From the NCBI GenBank assembly GCA_021768185.1, contig JAETNP010000001.1:124001-188000 (forward strand): 64,000 nucleotides of DNA, in the 5' to 3' direction. This DNA comes from Oscillospiraceae bacterium. Its GTDB lineage: Bacteria > Bacillota > Clostridia > Oscillospirales > Oscillospiraceae. The position numbers and the translations under genes were made by a program. The notes under the pieces are model-generated. The model made no database searches, was not told the origin of the DNA, and saw only the letters and a program-made list of their open reading frames with translations. Shown piece after piece: positions 8,143 to 18,092 of this stretch. Position 1 is the first letter of the stretch. Every line of letters starts with the position of its first letter.

Positions 8143-9567
8143 ATGAAAAACAACGAGAAAACCATGGAGAAAATCGTAGCCCTGTGCAAGGGGCGGGGGT
8201 TCATTTTCGCGGGGAGCGAGATCTACGGCGGCCTTGCCAACACCTGGGACTACGGCCCCCTGGGCGTGGAACTGAAAAACAATGTCAAAAAAGCTTGGTG
8301 GAAAAAGTTTGTCCAGGAGAACCCCTATAACGTGGGCCTGGACGCCGCCATCCTTATGAACCCTCAGGTCTGGGTGGCCTCCGGTCACGTGGGAGGCTTC
8401 TCCGACCCCCTTATGGACTGCAAAGAGTGCAAAGAACGCTTCCGGGCCGACAAGATCATTGAAGATTGGGCGGCAGAGAACAGCTTTGCCCTTCCTAAGC
8501 CCGTGGACGCCTTCTCCCAGGACGAGATGAGGGACTTCATTGAGGAGCACAACATTCCCTGCCCCTCCTGCGGCAAGCACAACTTCACCGATATCCGGAA
8601 ATTCAACCTCATGTTCAAAACCTTCCAGGGTGTCACCGAGGAAGCCAAGAATACCGTCTATCTCCGCCCGGAAACCGCGCAGGGTATCTTTACCAACTTC
8701 CTCAATGTACAGCGCTCCACCCGCCGGAAACTGCCCTTCGGCGTGTGCCAGATCGGCAAGAGCTTCCGCAACGAGATCACCCCGGGCAACTTCATCTTCC
8801 GCACCCGTGAGTTCGAGCAGATGGAGCTGGAATTCTTCTGCAAACCCGGCACAGAACTGGAGTGGTTTGCCTACTGGAAGAACTTCTGCCACCAGTGGCT
8901 GCTGGACCTGGGCATCAAGGATGAAAACCTGAGGCTCCGGGACCACGACCCCGAGGAACTGAGCCATTACTCCAATGCTACCACGGACTTTGAATTTGCC
9001 TTCCCCTTCACCGAGTGGGGCGAGCTGTGGGGCGTGGCCAGCCGGACCAATTTTGACCTGACCGCCCATCAGAACACCTCCGGTAAGGACCTGAGCTACT
9101 TCGATCAGGAGTCCAACGAGCACTATATCCCCTTTGTCATTGAGCCCTCCTTGGGCGTAGAGCGGATGCTGCTGGCATTCCTCTGCAACGCCTACGATGA
9201 GGAGGTCGTGGACGCGGAGAAGAACGACGTGCGCACCGTACTGCATCTTCATCCGGCTCTGGCGCCTTTCAAGGCCGCCGTGCTGCCCTTGAGCAAGAAA
9301 CTGGGCGACAAGGCCCGGGAAATTCAGATGGAACTCAGCAAGGACTGGATGATCGACTTCGACGATGCAGGTTCCATCGGCAAGCGTTACCGCCGCCAGG
9401 ACGAGGTGGGCACGCCCTTCTGCATCACAGTAGATTTCGAGACCGTGGGTGACGACAAGACTCCGGCGGACAACTGCGTCACTATCCGGGAACGGGACAG
9501 CATGAAGCAGGTCCGTGTTCCCATCAGTGAGCTGAAGAGCTGGCTGGCGGAACGGCTGGCGTACTGA
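8143..9567 (+). CDS. glyS: Glycyl-tRNA synthetase, homodimeric type
   Basis: A 474-residue class II synthetase of the alpha-2 (eukaryote/archaea-like) type, not the bacterial GlyQ/GlyS heterotetramer. It charges tRNA-Gly. Motif 1 region [20 protein letters not shown]-like opening (ETYG here EIYGG), motif 2 [14 protein letters not shown] and motif 3 [14 protein letters not shown] are visible. A C-terminal anticodon-binding domain starts near residue 365 ([15 protein letters not shown]). Two Cys pairs (CKECKE; CPSCGKH) suggest a zinc site in the insertion. Control is by the upstream glycine T-box. Confidence 0.97.
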   Translation: MKNNEKTMEKIVALCKGRGFIFAGSEIYGGLANTWDYGPLGVELKNNVKKAWWKKFVQENPYNVGLDAAILMNPQVWVASGHVGGFSDPLMDCKECKERFRADKIIEDWAAENSFALPKPVDAFSQDEMRDFIEEHNIPCPSCGKHNFTDIRKFNLMFKTFQGVTEEAKNTVYLRPETAQGIFTNFLNVQRSTRRKLPFGVCQIGKSFRNEITPGNFIFRTREFEQMELEFFCKPGTELEWFAYWKNFCHQWLLDLGIKDENLRLRDHDPEELSHYSNATTDFEFAFPFTEWGELWGVASRTNFDLTAHQNTSGKDLSYFDQESNEHYIPFVIEPSLGVERMLLAFLCNAYDEEVVDAEKNDVRTVLHLHPALAPFKAAVLPLSKKLGDKAREIQMELSKDWMIDFDDAGSIGKRYRRQDEVGTPFCITVDFETVGDDKTPADNCVTIRERDSMKQVRVPISELKSWLAERLAY

Positions 9568-9629
9568 GAGCTCCAGGACCTCGTCCGGGGGCGAGCTCGT
9601 ACATGCGGGCGGAATAATGCCATTATCGC

Positions 9630-9686
9630 AAAAAGAGCCGCAGACCTGCAAGAATGTAGTATTCATGCAGGTTTGCGGCCTTTTTG
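9630..9686 (+). terminator. Terminator of glyS
   Basis: GCCGCAGACCTGCA (9637-9650) pairs with TGCAGGTTTGCGGC (9666-9679), with A-rich 5' flank and T5 3' flank, so it can work on both strands. Confidence 0.8.
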
Positions 9687-9764
9687 CATCCAAGCCCGAC
9701 CGACAATCACAGCGGGCAGGAGGAAAATCGAAAATTATTTCAAAAATTTTTCGTCTCTATGTCA

Positions 9765-9795
9765 GCGGCGGGACGCGCAATACGCGTCCCGCCGC
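9765..9795 (-). terminator. Hairpin after gpmI
   Basis: Perfect 13 bp stem GCGGCGGGACGCG / CGCGTCCCGCCGC around a 5 nt loop, six bases past the gpmI stop. The T-rich stretch lies about 20 nt further on, so it may act as an mRNA 3' stabiliser as much as a terminator. Confidence 0.55.
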
Positions 9796-9801
9796 AGGCA
9801 C

Positions 9802-11310
9802 TCAGTCAATAAGGCTCTTCCCGTCCATCTCCGGCGGGCAGGCCAGACCCATTATATCCAAAATCGTGGGGGCAATATCCGCCAGGCGTCCAGGATGGAG
9901 TTTGGCATCCGCACCTACCAGGATAAAGGGTACCAGATTGGTCGTATGGGCAGTCATAGGGGAACCGTCCGGCTTACGCATCTCCTCCGCGTTTCCATGG
10001 TCAGCAGTGATCATGGCAATGCCGCCCATAGCCCGGGTCGCGTCCACCACCCGGCCTACGCAGGTATCCACCGTCTCCACCGCCTTCACAGCGGCCTCGT
10101 AAACACCGGTATGGCCCACCATGTCGCAGTTGGCAAAGTTCAGGATGATCACGTCATACGCGCCGGACTCGATGCGTTCCACACATTTGTCCGTCACCTC
10201 GAAAGCGCTCATCTCCGGCTGGAGATCGTAAGTCGCCACTTTGGGAGAAGCAACCAGTACCCGGTCCTCGCCGGGGAACACTGCCTCCACACCGCCGTTG
10301 AAGAAGAACGTCACATGGGCATACTTCTCTGTCTCGGCAATACGCAGCTGGGTCATCCCCAGGGAGCTGAGGTACTCGCCCAGACCGTTGGCTACCCGAA
10401 TGCGGGGGAAGGCCACCTGGACGTTGGGCATCGTGGCGTCATACTCCGTGGTGCAGACGTAAGTCAGAGGGAAGATCTCACGGTTGAAGCCGTCAAACTC
10501 CGGGTCCACAAAGACCCGAGTGATCTCCCTGGCCCGGTCAGGGCGGAAGTTGAAGAAGATGATGCTGTCGTTGTCGCTGATCGCGCCCTCGCTGTCGCAG
10601 ACCACGGGCTCGACAAATTCATCGGTCACGTTGTTGGCATAGCTCTTGGCCACAGCGTCCACCGGGTCGGAATTCTGGATGCCCCGGCCATAGACCATGG
10701 CGTCATAAGCCTGCTCCACACGCTCCCAGCGCTTGTCGCGGTCCATGGCGTAATAACGGCCCATGACCGTGGCGATCTTCCCCACGCCGATCTCCCGGCA
10801 CTTTTCCACGGCCTCAGCCACAAAGCCCTTGCCGCTGGTGGGAGACACGTCCCGGCCGTCCAGGAAAGCGTGGATATACACCTTCTCCAGCCCCCGCATC
10901 TTTGCCATTTTCAGAAGGGCCCACAGGTGCGTATTGTGGGAGTGAACGCCGCCGTCGGAGAGCAAACCGTAGAGGTGGAGGGAACTGCCGTTTTTCAGGC
11001 AGGCATCCATGGCGGCGCAGTACGCGGGATTTTCAAAGAAGCTGCCGTCCTCAATAGCGCGGGTGATCCGGGGCAGATCCTGATAGACTACCCGGCCGCC
11101 GCCGATATTGGTGTGGCCCACCTCGCTGTTGCCCATCTGGCCGTCGGGCAGGCCCACGTCCAGCCCGGAGGCGGAGAGGGTCGTGTGCTCACAGGAAGCG
11201 AACAGTCTGTCCAGGACCGGCGTGCGCGCGTGGGTCACGGCGTTCCCGTCGCAGTCCTTTGCCAGGCCAAAGCCGTCCATAATAATTAGAGTAGTGGGTG
11301 TTTTATTCAT
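9802..11310 (-). CDS. gpmI: 2,3-bisphosphoglycerate-independent phosphoglycerate mutase
   Basis: A 502-residue alkaline-phosphatase-superfamily enzyme that interconverts 3- and 2-phosphoglycerate using two Mn ions and a phosphoserine intermediate. LIIMDGFGL near the N-terminus supplies the first metal Asp. QMGNSEVGHTNIGGG carries the catalytic Ser. ITADHGNAEEM near the C-terminus supplies further metal ligands. It is the third gene of a pgk>tpiA>gpmI block, 87 bp after tpiA. Confidence 0.98.
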   Translation of the reverse strand: MNKTPTTLIIMDGFGLAKDCDGNAVTHARTPVLDRLFASCEHTTLSASGLDVGLPDGQMGNSEVGHTNIGGGRVVYQDLPRITRAIEDGSFFENPAYCAAMDACLKNGSSLHLYGLLSDGGVHSHNTHLWALLKMAKMRGLEKVYIHAFLDGRDVSPTSGKGFVAEAVEKCREIGVGKIATVMGRYYAMDRDKRWERVEQAYDAMVYGRGIQNSDPVDAVAKSYANNVTDEFVEPVVCDSEGAISDNDSIIFFNFRPDRAREITRVFVDPEFDGFNREIFPLTYVCTTEYDATMPNVQVAFPRIRVANGLGEYLSSLGMTQLRIAETEKYAHVTFFFNGGVEAVFPGEDRVLVASPKVATYDLQPEMSAFEVTDKCVERIESGAYDVIILNFANCDMVGHTGVYEAAVKAVETVDTCVGRVVDATRAMGGIAMITADHGNAEEMRKPDGSPMTAHTTNLVPFILVGADAKLHPGRLADIAPTILDIMGLACPPEMDGKSLID

Positions 11311-11397
11311 AATGACCTCATTCCTCGTTTCTCATGAAAGAGTAAATTCAGGTTAAAGCAGTACCCGCTGTTATGCGGGCACTGCTTTACGCTGGAA

Positions 11398-12171
11398 TCA
11401 CTCCTGATTGGCGGCGTTGACGATCTCGACAAACTGGTCGGGCTTCAAAGCGGCGCCGCCGATGAGACCGCCGTCCACATCAGACTGGGCCAGCAGTTCC
11501 GCAGCGTTCTTGGGGTTCATGGAGCCGCCGTACTGGATGGTGATGGACCGGGCCACCCGTGCGCCGTACAGGTTGCGGATGGTGGCGCGGATGGCGGTGC
11601 AGACCTCGGCGGCCTGCTCGGCGGTTGCGGTCTTGCCGGTGCCGATGGCCCAGATGGGCTCATAGGCGATGACGCACTTGCGCACCTTCTCAGGGGCCAC
11701 GCCGGACAGGGCGCTCTTCACCTGCAGGGCGATGAGCTCCATGGTGACGCCCATCTCCCGCTGCTCCAGGCTCTCGCCCACGCAGATAATGGGATGCAGG
11801 CCGGCCTCCAGGGCGGCGTGGACCTTCTTGTTGACGGTGACGTCGGTCTCGCCGAAGTACTGGCGGCGCTCGGAGTGGCCGATGATGACGTACTTCACCC
11901 CCAGGTCCTTGAGCATGTCGGCGGACACTTCGCCGGTGTAGGCTCCGCTGGGCTCATAGTACAGATTCTCAGCGCCCACGGCAACGCGCATATCCTTGAA
12001 GGCCTTCAGGGCGGCGGGGATGTTGACGAAGGGGACGCAGACCACGACCTCGCACCACTTGGCCCGGGGCAGAAGGGGCTTGAGCTCCTCGGCAAACTTT
12101 TTGGTCTCGGAGGCAGTCTTGTTCATCTTCCAGTTGCCTGCAATGATAGTTTTGCGGTATCTACGGTTCAT
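11398..12171 (-). CDS. tpiA: Triosephosphate isomerase
   Basis: A 257-residue TIM barrel that interconverts dihydroxyacetone phosphate and glyceraldehyde 3-phosphate. GNWKMNKT gives the substrate Lys, [13 protein letters not shown] the catalytic His and [17 protein letters not shown] the catalytic Glu and loop 6. [16 protein letters not shown] and GGLIGGAAL form the phosphate-binding end. It lies between pgk and gpmI, separated from pgk by a 276 bp repeat-rich gap. Confidence 0.98.
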   Translation of the reverse strand: MNRRYRKTIIAGNWKMNKTASETKKFAEELKPLLPRAKWCEVVVCVPFVNIPAALKAFKDMRVAVGAENLYYEPSGAYTGEVSADMLKDLGVKYVIIGHSERRQYFGETDVTVNKKVHAALEAGLHPIICVGESLEQREMGVTMELIALQVKSALSGVAPEKVRKCVIAYEPIWAIGTGKTATAEQAAEVCTAIRATIRNLYGARVARSITIQYGGSMNPKNAAELLAQSDVDGGLIGGAALKPDQFVEIVNAANQE

Positions 12172-12447
12172 GACGATCTTTCTCCTGTTAGATTATATGA
12201 AATTTATAAAAATAAATGAATGTTGTGAATGTGCTCCGTTTTGCTGACAGGAACTCCCGGCGCTCTTTGCCGCGCAGCGGCAAACTCGCGCTGAGCCGCG
12301 CAGGTTTAGGCTCGCTTCTGCCCTCCGGAGGTTTTTGGGCGCGGCTTTGGGGGTGTTCCGCACTCTGCGGAGTGCGGCCAGGGGCTCTGCCCCTGGACTC
12401 CGCCACCTTTGAAAAGGTGGACGAAACTTTTAATGGGGCGGGGGTGC
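12172..12447. repeat. Hairpin-rich intergenic region between pgk and tpiA
   Basis: No gene. It contains a chain of short perfect hairpins: TTTGCCGCGCAGCGGCAAA (12267-12285), TCCGCACTCTGCGGAGTGCGG (about 12358-12378), CAGGGGCTCTGCCCCTG (about 12380-12396) and CCACCTTTGAAAAGGTGG (about 12404-12421). The last two resemble intergenic repeats that I recall as frequent in clostridial genomes. Because pgk and tpiA are co-directional, it may separate their expression. Confidence 0.6.
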
Positions 12448-13725
12448 TTACTTGTCCAGCAGGCAGGCCACGCCGGGCAACTCTTTGCCTTCCATGAATT
12501 CCAGGGAGGCGCCGCCGCCGGTGGAGATGTGGGTCATCTTGTCGGCATAGCCCAGCTGCTGCACGGCAGCCGCGCTGTCGCCGCCGCCGATGATGGTAAT
12601 GGCGGAGGTTTTGCTCAGGGCCTCGGCCACGGCCTTGGTGCCCACGGCAAACTTCTCAAACTCGAATACGCCCATGGGGCCGTTCCAGATGACCGTACCG
12701 GCGTCCTTTACGGCGTCGCAGTACAGCTTGGTGGTCTCGGGGCCGATATCCAGGCCCTGCCAGCCGTCGGGGATTTCGCCGGTCTTGACCACCTGGCTGT
12801 TGGCGTTGGCGTCGAACTTGTCGGCAATTACGTTGTCCACCGGCAGGAGGAGCTTCACGCCCTTCTCCTTGGCCTTGGCGACCATCTCGTTGCAGTAGTC
12901 CAGCCAGTCTCTCTCCAGCAGGCTGTCGCCCACGGCGCCGCCCTGGGCCTTGGCAAAGGTGTAGGCCATGCCGCCGCCGATGATGATGGCGTCGGCGATC
13001 TCCAGCAGGTTGTTGATGACGCCGATCTTGCTGGACACCTTGGCGCCGCCCAGAATGGCCACCAGGGGACGCTTGGGGTCGGCCAGCGCGCCGCCGATGA
13101 ACTCCAGCTCCTTCTGGATCAGGAAGCCGGAGACGGCGGGCAGGTAAGCCGCCACACCCGCAGTGGAGGCGTGGGCACGGTGGACCGCGCCGAAAGCGTC
13201 GGACACGTACACGCCGTCCGCCCCGGCCAGACCGGCCATGGCCTTGGCCAGCTCGGGATCGTTCTTGGTCTCGCCCTTCTCAAAGCGGGTGTTCTGGAGA
13301 AGCATGATCTCGCCGGGCTGCAGCGCGGCGGCCTTGGCCTGGGCGTCGGGACCTACCACGTCGGCGGCCAGGATGACCTTCCTGCCCAGCAGCTCGCTCA
13401 GGCGCTGGGCCACAGGCTCCATACGCAGGGCCTCCAGGGTCTTTTCCCACTTCTCCTTAGTGAGGGAGGCGGGGTCCTTGCCCTTCTCGGCCTGCTTCTT
13501 TGCCCACTTGTCAAAGCTGGGCTCAGGCTTGCCCAGGTGGGAGCAGGCGATGACCGCCGCGCCCTGGTCCAGCAGATATTGGATGGTGGGCAGGGCGGCC
13601 CGGATGCGCTTGTCGTCGGTAATGGCCCCGGTGGCCTTGTCCTGGGGTACGTTGAAGTCACAGCGGAGCAAGACCTTCTTGCCCTTGACATTCACGTCCT
13701 TGACGGTCTTCTTGTTGTAGTTCAT
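12448..13725 (-). CDS. pgk: Phosphoglycerate kinase
   Basis: 425 residues with the start placed at ATG 13725 ([11 protein letters not shown]). The longer open frame up to 13779 runs through the ribosome site AAAGGAG and is rejected. The enzyme transfers phosphate from 1,3-bisphosphoglycerate to ADP. Visible motifs are [37 protein letters not shown] and [11 protein letters not shown]. It is about 30 residues longer than most bacterial PGKs, because of an insertion around [20 protein letters not shown] (about residues 78-97). Confidence 0.97.
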   Translation of the reverse strand: MNYNKKTVKDVNVKGKKVLLRCDFNVPQDKATGAITDDKRIRAALPTIQYLLDQGAAVIACSHLGKPEPSFDKWAKKQAEKGKDPASLTKEKWEKTLEALRMEPVAQRLSELLGRKVILAADVVGPDAQAKAAALQPGEIMLLQNTRFEKGETKNDPELAKAMAGLAGADGVYVSDAFGAVHRAHASTAGVAAYLPAVSGFLIQKELEFIGGALADPKRPLVAILGGAKVSSKIGVINNLLEIADAIIIGGGMAYTFAKAQGGAVGDSLLERDWLDYCNEMVAKAKEKGVKLLLPVDNVIADKFDANANSQVVKTGEIPDGWQGLDIGPETTKLYCDAVKDAGTVIWNGPMGVFEFEKFAVGTKAVAEALSKTSAITIIGGGDSAAAVQQLGYADKMTHISTGGGASLEFMEGKELPGVACLLDK

Positions 13726-13786
13726 GTTTGTTGATGCAGCTCCTTTCAAACGATATGATGAAAATGGTTTGATTGGCAAAAATGGG

Positions 13787-14284
13787 TTACGGTAAAGCGC
13801 CTCTCATCTCCCCTGTCCCCAGCAGTCCGGGAAAGCCGTTCTGCCGCAGGGCTTCGTAGATGAGGATGGCGGCGGAGTTGGCCAGGTTCAGGCTTCTGGC
13901 CTCGTCCACCATGGGGATGCGGACGCACCGGTCCCGGTGCTTTTCCCGGAATTCCAGGGACAGCCCGGCGGTCTCCTTGCCGAAGAAAAGCCAGCTGTCC
14001 GGGGAAAACCGGGCCTGCGCGTAGTCCCGGGGGGCCTTGGTGGTGGCCAGCCACAGCTCCCGCTCCGCCTCCGGATGGGCCGCAAACAGCGCCTCCAGGG
14101 ACGGGTGGACCGTCACCGCCACCAGATGCCAGTAGTCCAGTCCCGCCCGCTTCACCGCCCGGTCGCTGACGTCGAAGCCCAAGGGCTCCACCAGATGCAG
14201 CTCGCTGCCGGTGGCGGCGCAGGTGCGGGCAATATTGCCGCAGTTGGGCGGGATCTCCGGCTCCACCAGGACAATGTGCAGCAT
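13787..14284 (-). CDS. trmL: tRNA (cytidine(34)-2'-O)-methyltransferase
   Basis: A 165-residue SPOUT (trefoil-knot) methyltransferase that modifies the wobble base of tRNA-Leu. [29 protein letters not shown] is the TrmL N-terminal signature. [10 protein letters not shown] and [24 protein letters not shown] form the knot and SAM site. Start set at ATG 14284; the in-frame extension upstream has no family match. Its stop is 61 bp before pgk, so the glycolytic genes may share its transcript. Confidence 0.92.
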   Translation of the reverse strand: MLHIVLVEPEIPPNCGNIARTCAATGSELHLVEPLGFDVSDRAVKRAGLDYWHLVAVTVHPSLEALFAAHPEAERELWLATTKAPRDYAQARFSPDSWLFFGKETAGLSLEFREKHRDRCVRIPMVDEARSLNLANSAAILIYEALRQNGFPGLLGTGEMRGALP

Positions 14285-14346
14285 ACCGCGCCCCCGCCTC
14301 CCCTTTCGGACCGGACCGTCCGGCCTCTGGAATTTCAACAGGGTAC

Positions 14347-14375
14347 ATTGTAAAACAAATCTTTTCCAAATTCAA
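14347..14375 (-). promoter_or_regulatory. Promoter of trmL (and possibly pgk)
   Basis: Minus strand TTGAAT (14375-14370), 17 bp spacer, TACAAT (14352-14347). Confidence 0.7.
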
Positions 14376-14561
14376 GCATTATCCTATAAATTCTTTCTGA
14401 AATTTTACAAAATCAACGGACGGACTCCCCGCCCTTCACGAAACTGCAGAATTTCCCCTTCAACCAGGCCGAAATATTGTGCAAATAGCCCCATTCCGCC
14501 GCCGGACATCCCCTTTTTGTCGGCAAGTGGTGGAAAATTTCCACTGCGGGGAAAATACCCC

Positions 14562-14589
14562 TTGCATAAATGGGCGCTTCTGGTATAAT
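14562..14589 (+). promoter_or_regulatory. Promoter of the glmU-like/prs operon
   Basis: TTGCAT (14562-14567), 16 bp spacer, TATAAT (14584-14589) with an upstream TGG extended -10. It lies about 29 bp before the ATG at 14618. Confidence 0.8.
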
Positions 14590-14617
14590 AGGGGCAAGAA
14601 GTAAAAAAGGGGGTACT

Positions 14618-15655
14618 ATGCACATGGATAACAAGAAGTGTATCGTTGTCTTCCTGACGGGGGACAGCGCAGAAACCTATGACGGAAAACCCCTGATGCT
14701 GCAGGACGCGCTATTTTGCCCCATCCTTACCTGGTGTATGCGGGCGTGGCTGAAAAAGGACGTCCGGCGGTTTTTTGTTGTCTCTCCGGCGGAATATCTG
14801 GATGAGGTGACCGCCTGCTTCCCTCCGGAGTGCGCGGCCGTGGCCGGGACGGAGGAGGACTACCAGCGGGATATCGGCGAATTCGCCCACGGCTGCTGGA
14901 TCGAGGAGATCCGCGAGGCCATGCTCCCGGTGGGCAGCATGATGCTCTCCTTCCACACCGCCTCGGAGCTGGTCCGGCTCCAGCGGGCGGTGAAGGAAGA
15001 GATCGCCATGTTCCACCAGCGCACCGGCGTCCAGGTCCTGGACCCGGACCACACCTATATTGACCCCCGGGTGACCATCGGCGCGGGGACCGTCCTCCTG
15101 CCGGGCACCATCCTGCGGGGAAACACCATCATCGGAGAGAACTGCGAGATCGGTCCCAACGCTATGATCGCGGACTGCGAGGTGGGCGACGGCTGCGTGG
15201 TCAACGCCTCCCAGATGAACGAGAGCGTCCTGGGCCGGGATGTCCACGTGGGACCCTACGCCCACGTCCGGCCCAACTGCCGGGTGGGCGACGGGTGCAA
15301 GGTGGGTGCCTATGTGGAGATCAAAAATGCGGTCTTCGGCCCCGGCACCAAGATGAGCCACCTGACGTACGTGGGCGACGCCGACGTGGGCGCGGGGGTG
15401 AACTTCGGCTGCGGCACCATCACTTCCAACTATGACGGCTTCCGGAAGCACCGCACCGTCATCGGGGACAATGCCTTCATCGGCTGCAACACCAATCTGG
15501 TCCCCCCCGTCGCCGTGGGGGAGGGCGCGTACATCGCCGCCGGCACCACCGTCACCAAGGACATAGAGCCTGATGCCCTGGCCATCTCACGGGTGCGCCA
15601 GGAGAACAAGCCCGGCTGGGCCAAGGCCCGGAGAGAACTTCACAGGAAAAAGTAA
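14618..15655 (+). CDS. GlmU-like acetyltransferase with a degenerate N-terminal domain
   Basis: 345 residues. From about residue 134 (VLDPDHTYIDPRVTIGAGTVLLPGT) it is a left-handed beta-helix of hexapeptide repeats ending in the GlmU-type GVNFGCGTITSNYDG, NTNLVPP and AAGTTVTKDIEPDALAISRVRQ. That is the glucosamine-1-phosphate acetyltransferase half of GlmU. The first ~110 residues replace a ~230-residue uridylyltransferase domain and lack the LAAGxGTRM nucleotide motif. It sits directly before prs, the same order as gcaD(glmU)-prs in Bacillus, so it is probably the GlmU orthologue reduced to one activity. The start at 14618 follows an AAGGGGG site. Confidence 0.85.
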   Translation: MHMDNKKCIVVFLTGDSAETYDGKPLMLQDALFCPILTWCMRAWLKKDVRRFFVVSPAEYLDEVTACFPPECAAVAGTEEDYQRDIGEFAHGCWIEEIREAMLPVGSMMLSFHTASELVRLQRAVKEEIAMFHQRTGVQVLDPDHTYIDPRVTIGAGTVLLPGTILRGNTIIGENCEIGPNAMIADCEVGDGCVVNASQMNESVLGRDVHVGPYAHVRPNCRVGDGCKVGAYVEIKNAVFGPGTKMSHLTYVGDADVGAGVNFGCGTITSNYDGFRKHRTVIGDNAFIGCNTNLVPPVAVGEGAYIAAGTTVTKDIEPDALAISRVRQENKPGWAKARRELHRKK

Positions 15656-15733
15656 GCAGGAGCATTCATGCCAGCTCCCCCCCGATGCTCCCTGACAAAA
15701 ACTCACGAAAATGATGAAATGAGGATGTTGGAA

Positions 15734-16693
15734 ATGATTTCACACGGAAAAGACATGAAGGTTTTCAGCGGCAACGCAAACACAAACCTGGCCAAGGACG
15801 TCTGCCGCCTCATCGGCATTCAGCTTGGCAACGCTGAGATCGGCCATTTCTCCGACGGAGAGGTGTTCGCTTCCATCTACGAATCCGTACGCGGTTCCGA
15901 CGTATTTCTGATCCAATCCACCAGCAGTCCGGTCAACGACCACCTGATGGAGCTGCTCATCATGATCGACGCCATGAAGCGGGCCTCCGCAGGCCGGGTC
16001 ACGGCGGTCATCCCCTACTTTGGCTACGCCCGCCAGGACCGCAAGGCCAAAGCCCGGGACCCCATCTCCGCCAAGCTGGTGGCCAACATGCTCACCGCCG
16101 CCGGGGCGGACCGCGTGCTGACCATGGACCTCCACGCCGCCCAGATCCAGGGCTTTTTTGACATCCCCGTGGACAACCTGTACGGCAACCCGGTCTTCGT
16201 GGACTACTACGCCAAGAAGTTCGGCGAGAAGTGCGAGGAGATGGTGGCCGTCTCCCCTGACGTGGGCAGCGTGTCCCGGACCCGGGCCTTCGCCCAGAAG
16301 CTGCACATGAACCTGGCCATCGTGGACAAGCGCCGGCAGAAGGCCAACCAGTGCGAGGTGATGAACGTCATCGGCGACGTGGAGGGCAAGGACTGCATCC
16401 TCTTTGACGACATGGTGGACACCGCGGGGAGTCTCTGCAACGCGGCCAAGGCCATCGTGGAGGTGGGCGGCGCCCGGAACGTGTATGCCTGCGCGTCCCA
16501 CGGCGTTCTCTCCGGTCCTGCCATTGAGCGCATCAACAGCAGCGTCATCAAGGAGATCGCCTTCCTGGACACCATTGCGGCCATCGACCCCTCCCTCAGC
16601 GATAAGATCAAGTACCTGACCGTGGCCCCCATGTTCGCGGAGGCCATCGAGCGGATCTACCAGGAGATCTCTGTCTCCAAGCTCTGGATCTGA
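15734..16693 (+). CDS. prs: Ribose-phosphate pyrophosphokinase
   Basis: Makes PRPP from ribose 5-phosphate and ATP. With the start at ATG 15734 (MISHGKDMKVFSGNANT, ten bases after GAGG) the protein is 319 residues, the usual length. Earlier in-frame starts add an unconserved tail. Motifs: DGEVFASIYESVRGSDVF, PYFGYARQDRKAKARDPISAK, the ATP/metal loop TMDLHAAQIQGFFDIPVDNL and the PRPP loop CILFDDMVDTAGSLCNAA. Second gene of the GlmU-like/prs operon. Confidence 0.97.
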   Translation: MISHGKDMKVFSGNANTNLAKDVCRLIGIQLGNAEIGHFSDGEVFASIYESVRGSDVFLIQSTSSPVNDHLMELLIMIDAMKRASAGRVTAVIPYFGYARQDRKAKARDPISAKLVANMLTAAGADRVLTMDLHAAQIQGFFDIPVDNLYGNPVFVDYYAKKFGEKCEEMVAVSPDVGSVSRTRAFAQKLHMNLAIVDKRRQKANQCEVMNVIGDVEGKDCILFDDMVDTAGSLCNAAKAIVEVGGARNVYACASHGVLSGPAIERINSSVIKEIAFLDTIAAIDPSLSDKIKYLTVAPMFAEAIERIYQEISVSKLWI

Positions 16694-16712
16694 TCCCCCA
16701 AAAGGCGATACC

Positions 16713-16775
16713 AAAGCGCTCTCCTTCGTAAAGCCCGGTACATATTTCCGGTCTCTGCAGGGGGAGCGCTTTTTT
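16713..16775 (+). terminator. Terminator of prs
   Basis: AAAGCGCTCTCC (16713-16724) pairs with GGGGAGCGCTTT (16761-16772), followed by a T run. A smaller CCGG/CCGG hairpin sits in the loop. Confidence 0.8.
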
Positions 16776-16838
16776 ATTATGTCCCCGTCCGCGCGCCGGC
16801 TGAAAAAGTAAATTTTTTTCGTTTTATGTCCGCCGCCC

Positions 16839-16867
16839 TTGCGGCGGGCCGCTTTTTATGCTAAAAT
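16839..16867 (+). promoter_or_regulatory. Promoter of the DEAD-box helicase
   Basis: TTGCGG (16839-16844), 17 bp spacer, TAAAAT (16862-16867) with a TGC extended -10. Confidence 0.65.
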
Positions 16868-16919
16868 AGAGCGGTCAATGCCACAAAATAAACAGAAAAA
16901 CACACGAGGATAAAACATT

Positions 16920-18083
16920 ATGGAAATCACACAGGGCGTCCGCTTTGACAGTCTGGGGCTGTCGGAGGAGATCATGCGGGCGCTGGAAAAAAAGAATTAC
17001 GAGGTATCCACCCCTATTCAGGCCGGGTGCATCCCCCCTATGCTGGACTGGCAGGACGTGACCGCCAAGGCCCCTACCGGCACGGGAAAGACCTTTGCCT
17101 TCGGCATTCCCATCATCGAGCACATCGACACGGACAGCGATCAGGTCCAGGCGGTCATCCTGGCCCCCACCCGGGAGCTGGCCATGCAGATCACCTCCGA
17201 GATGCGGGACCTGGCCCAGTTCAAGCCCGGCGTCCGGCTGGTGTGCCTCTACGGCGGACAGCCCATCGGCAAGCAGATCGACGCGCTGAAAAAGCGGCCC
17301 CAGATCGTCATCGCCACCCCCGGCCGACTGGGGGACCATCTGAAGCGCCGTACCGTCCGCATTGACCACGTGCAGACCGCCGTGCTGGACGAGGCGGACC
17401 GGATGCTGGACATGGGCTTCATCCACGACGTGACCCGCCTGCTGGACCAGATGAAGAACCGGAAGAATCTGGGGCTGTTCTCCGCCACCATCAGCCGGGA
17501 GGTCATGGATATCGCCTGGGTCTACCAGCGGGACGCGGTGGAGATCACCGTCCGGGCCGACGAGGAGAACAAGCCGGACATTCTCCAGTACCGTCTGGAG
17601 CTGAGCATGGACCAGAAGGTGGACGCGGTGGAGAAGATCCTGAACCTGGAGCAGTACGACCGGGTGATGATCTTCTGCAACACCAAGGGCAACACCGAGC
17701 GGGTCACCAAGCTGCTGCAGATGCGGGGCGTGGACGCCCAGTGCATCCACGGCGACATTCCCCAGGAAAAGCGGGAGAAGGTCATGGCCTGGTTCCGCAA
17801 AGGCGAGCTGCGGGTCTTCGTGGCCACCGACGTGGCCGCCCGGGGGATCGACGTGGACGACGTGGACGCGGTGTTCAACTACGACGTGCCCGACGAGAAC
17901 GAGTACTACGTCCACCGCATCGGCCGCACCGGCCGGGCCAAGCGCCACGGCGTGGCCTACACCTTCGTCACCGACTATCCCGGCATGGTCCGGCTGAACG
18001 ACATTGCCAAGCACACCCGGAACCAGATCCAGCCGGTCGCCTTCGGCAAGGACGGAAAGCTGGTCCCGGCGGAAGGGAAATAA
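16920..18083 (+). CDS. DEAD-box ATP-dependent RNA helicase
   Basis: 387 residues forming just the two RecA-like domains with no long C-terminal tail. Q motif about FDSLGLSEEIMRAL---YEVSTPIQ, Walker A APTGTGKTFA, motif Ia PTRELAMQ, DEAD motif VLDEADRMLDMGF, SAT motif FSATISREV, and domain 2 motifs CNTKGNTERVT, VATDVAARGIDVDDVDAV and HRIGRTGRAKRHG. It is probably involved in RNA unwinding during ribosome assembly or RNA turnover. The peptide-binding protein gene follows after 9 bp. Confidence 0.95.
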   Translation: MEITQGVRFDSLGLSEEIMRALEKKNYEVSTPIQAGCIPPMLDWQDVTAKAPTGTGKTFAFGIPIIEHIDTDSDQVQAVILAPTRELAMQITSEMRDLAQFKPGVRLVCLYGGQPIGKQIDALKKRPQIVIATPGRLGDHLKRRTVRIDHVQTAVLDEADRMLDMGFIHDVTRLLDQMKNRKNLGLFSATISREVMDIAWVYQRDAVEITVRADEENKPDILQYRLELSMDQKVDAVEKILNLEQYDRVMIFCNTKGNTERVTKLLQMRGVDAQCIHGDIPQEKREKVMAWFRKGELRVFVATDVAARGIDVDDVDAVFNYDVPDENEYYVHRIGRTGRAKRHGVAYTFVTDYPGMVRLNDIAKHTRNQIQPVAFGKDGKLVPAEGK

Positions 18084-18092
18084 AGAGAACCG

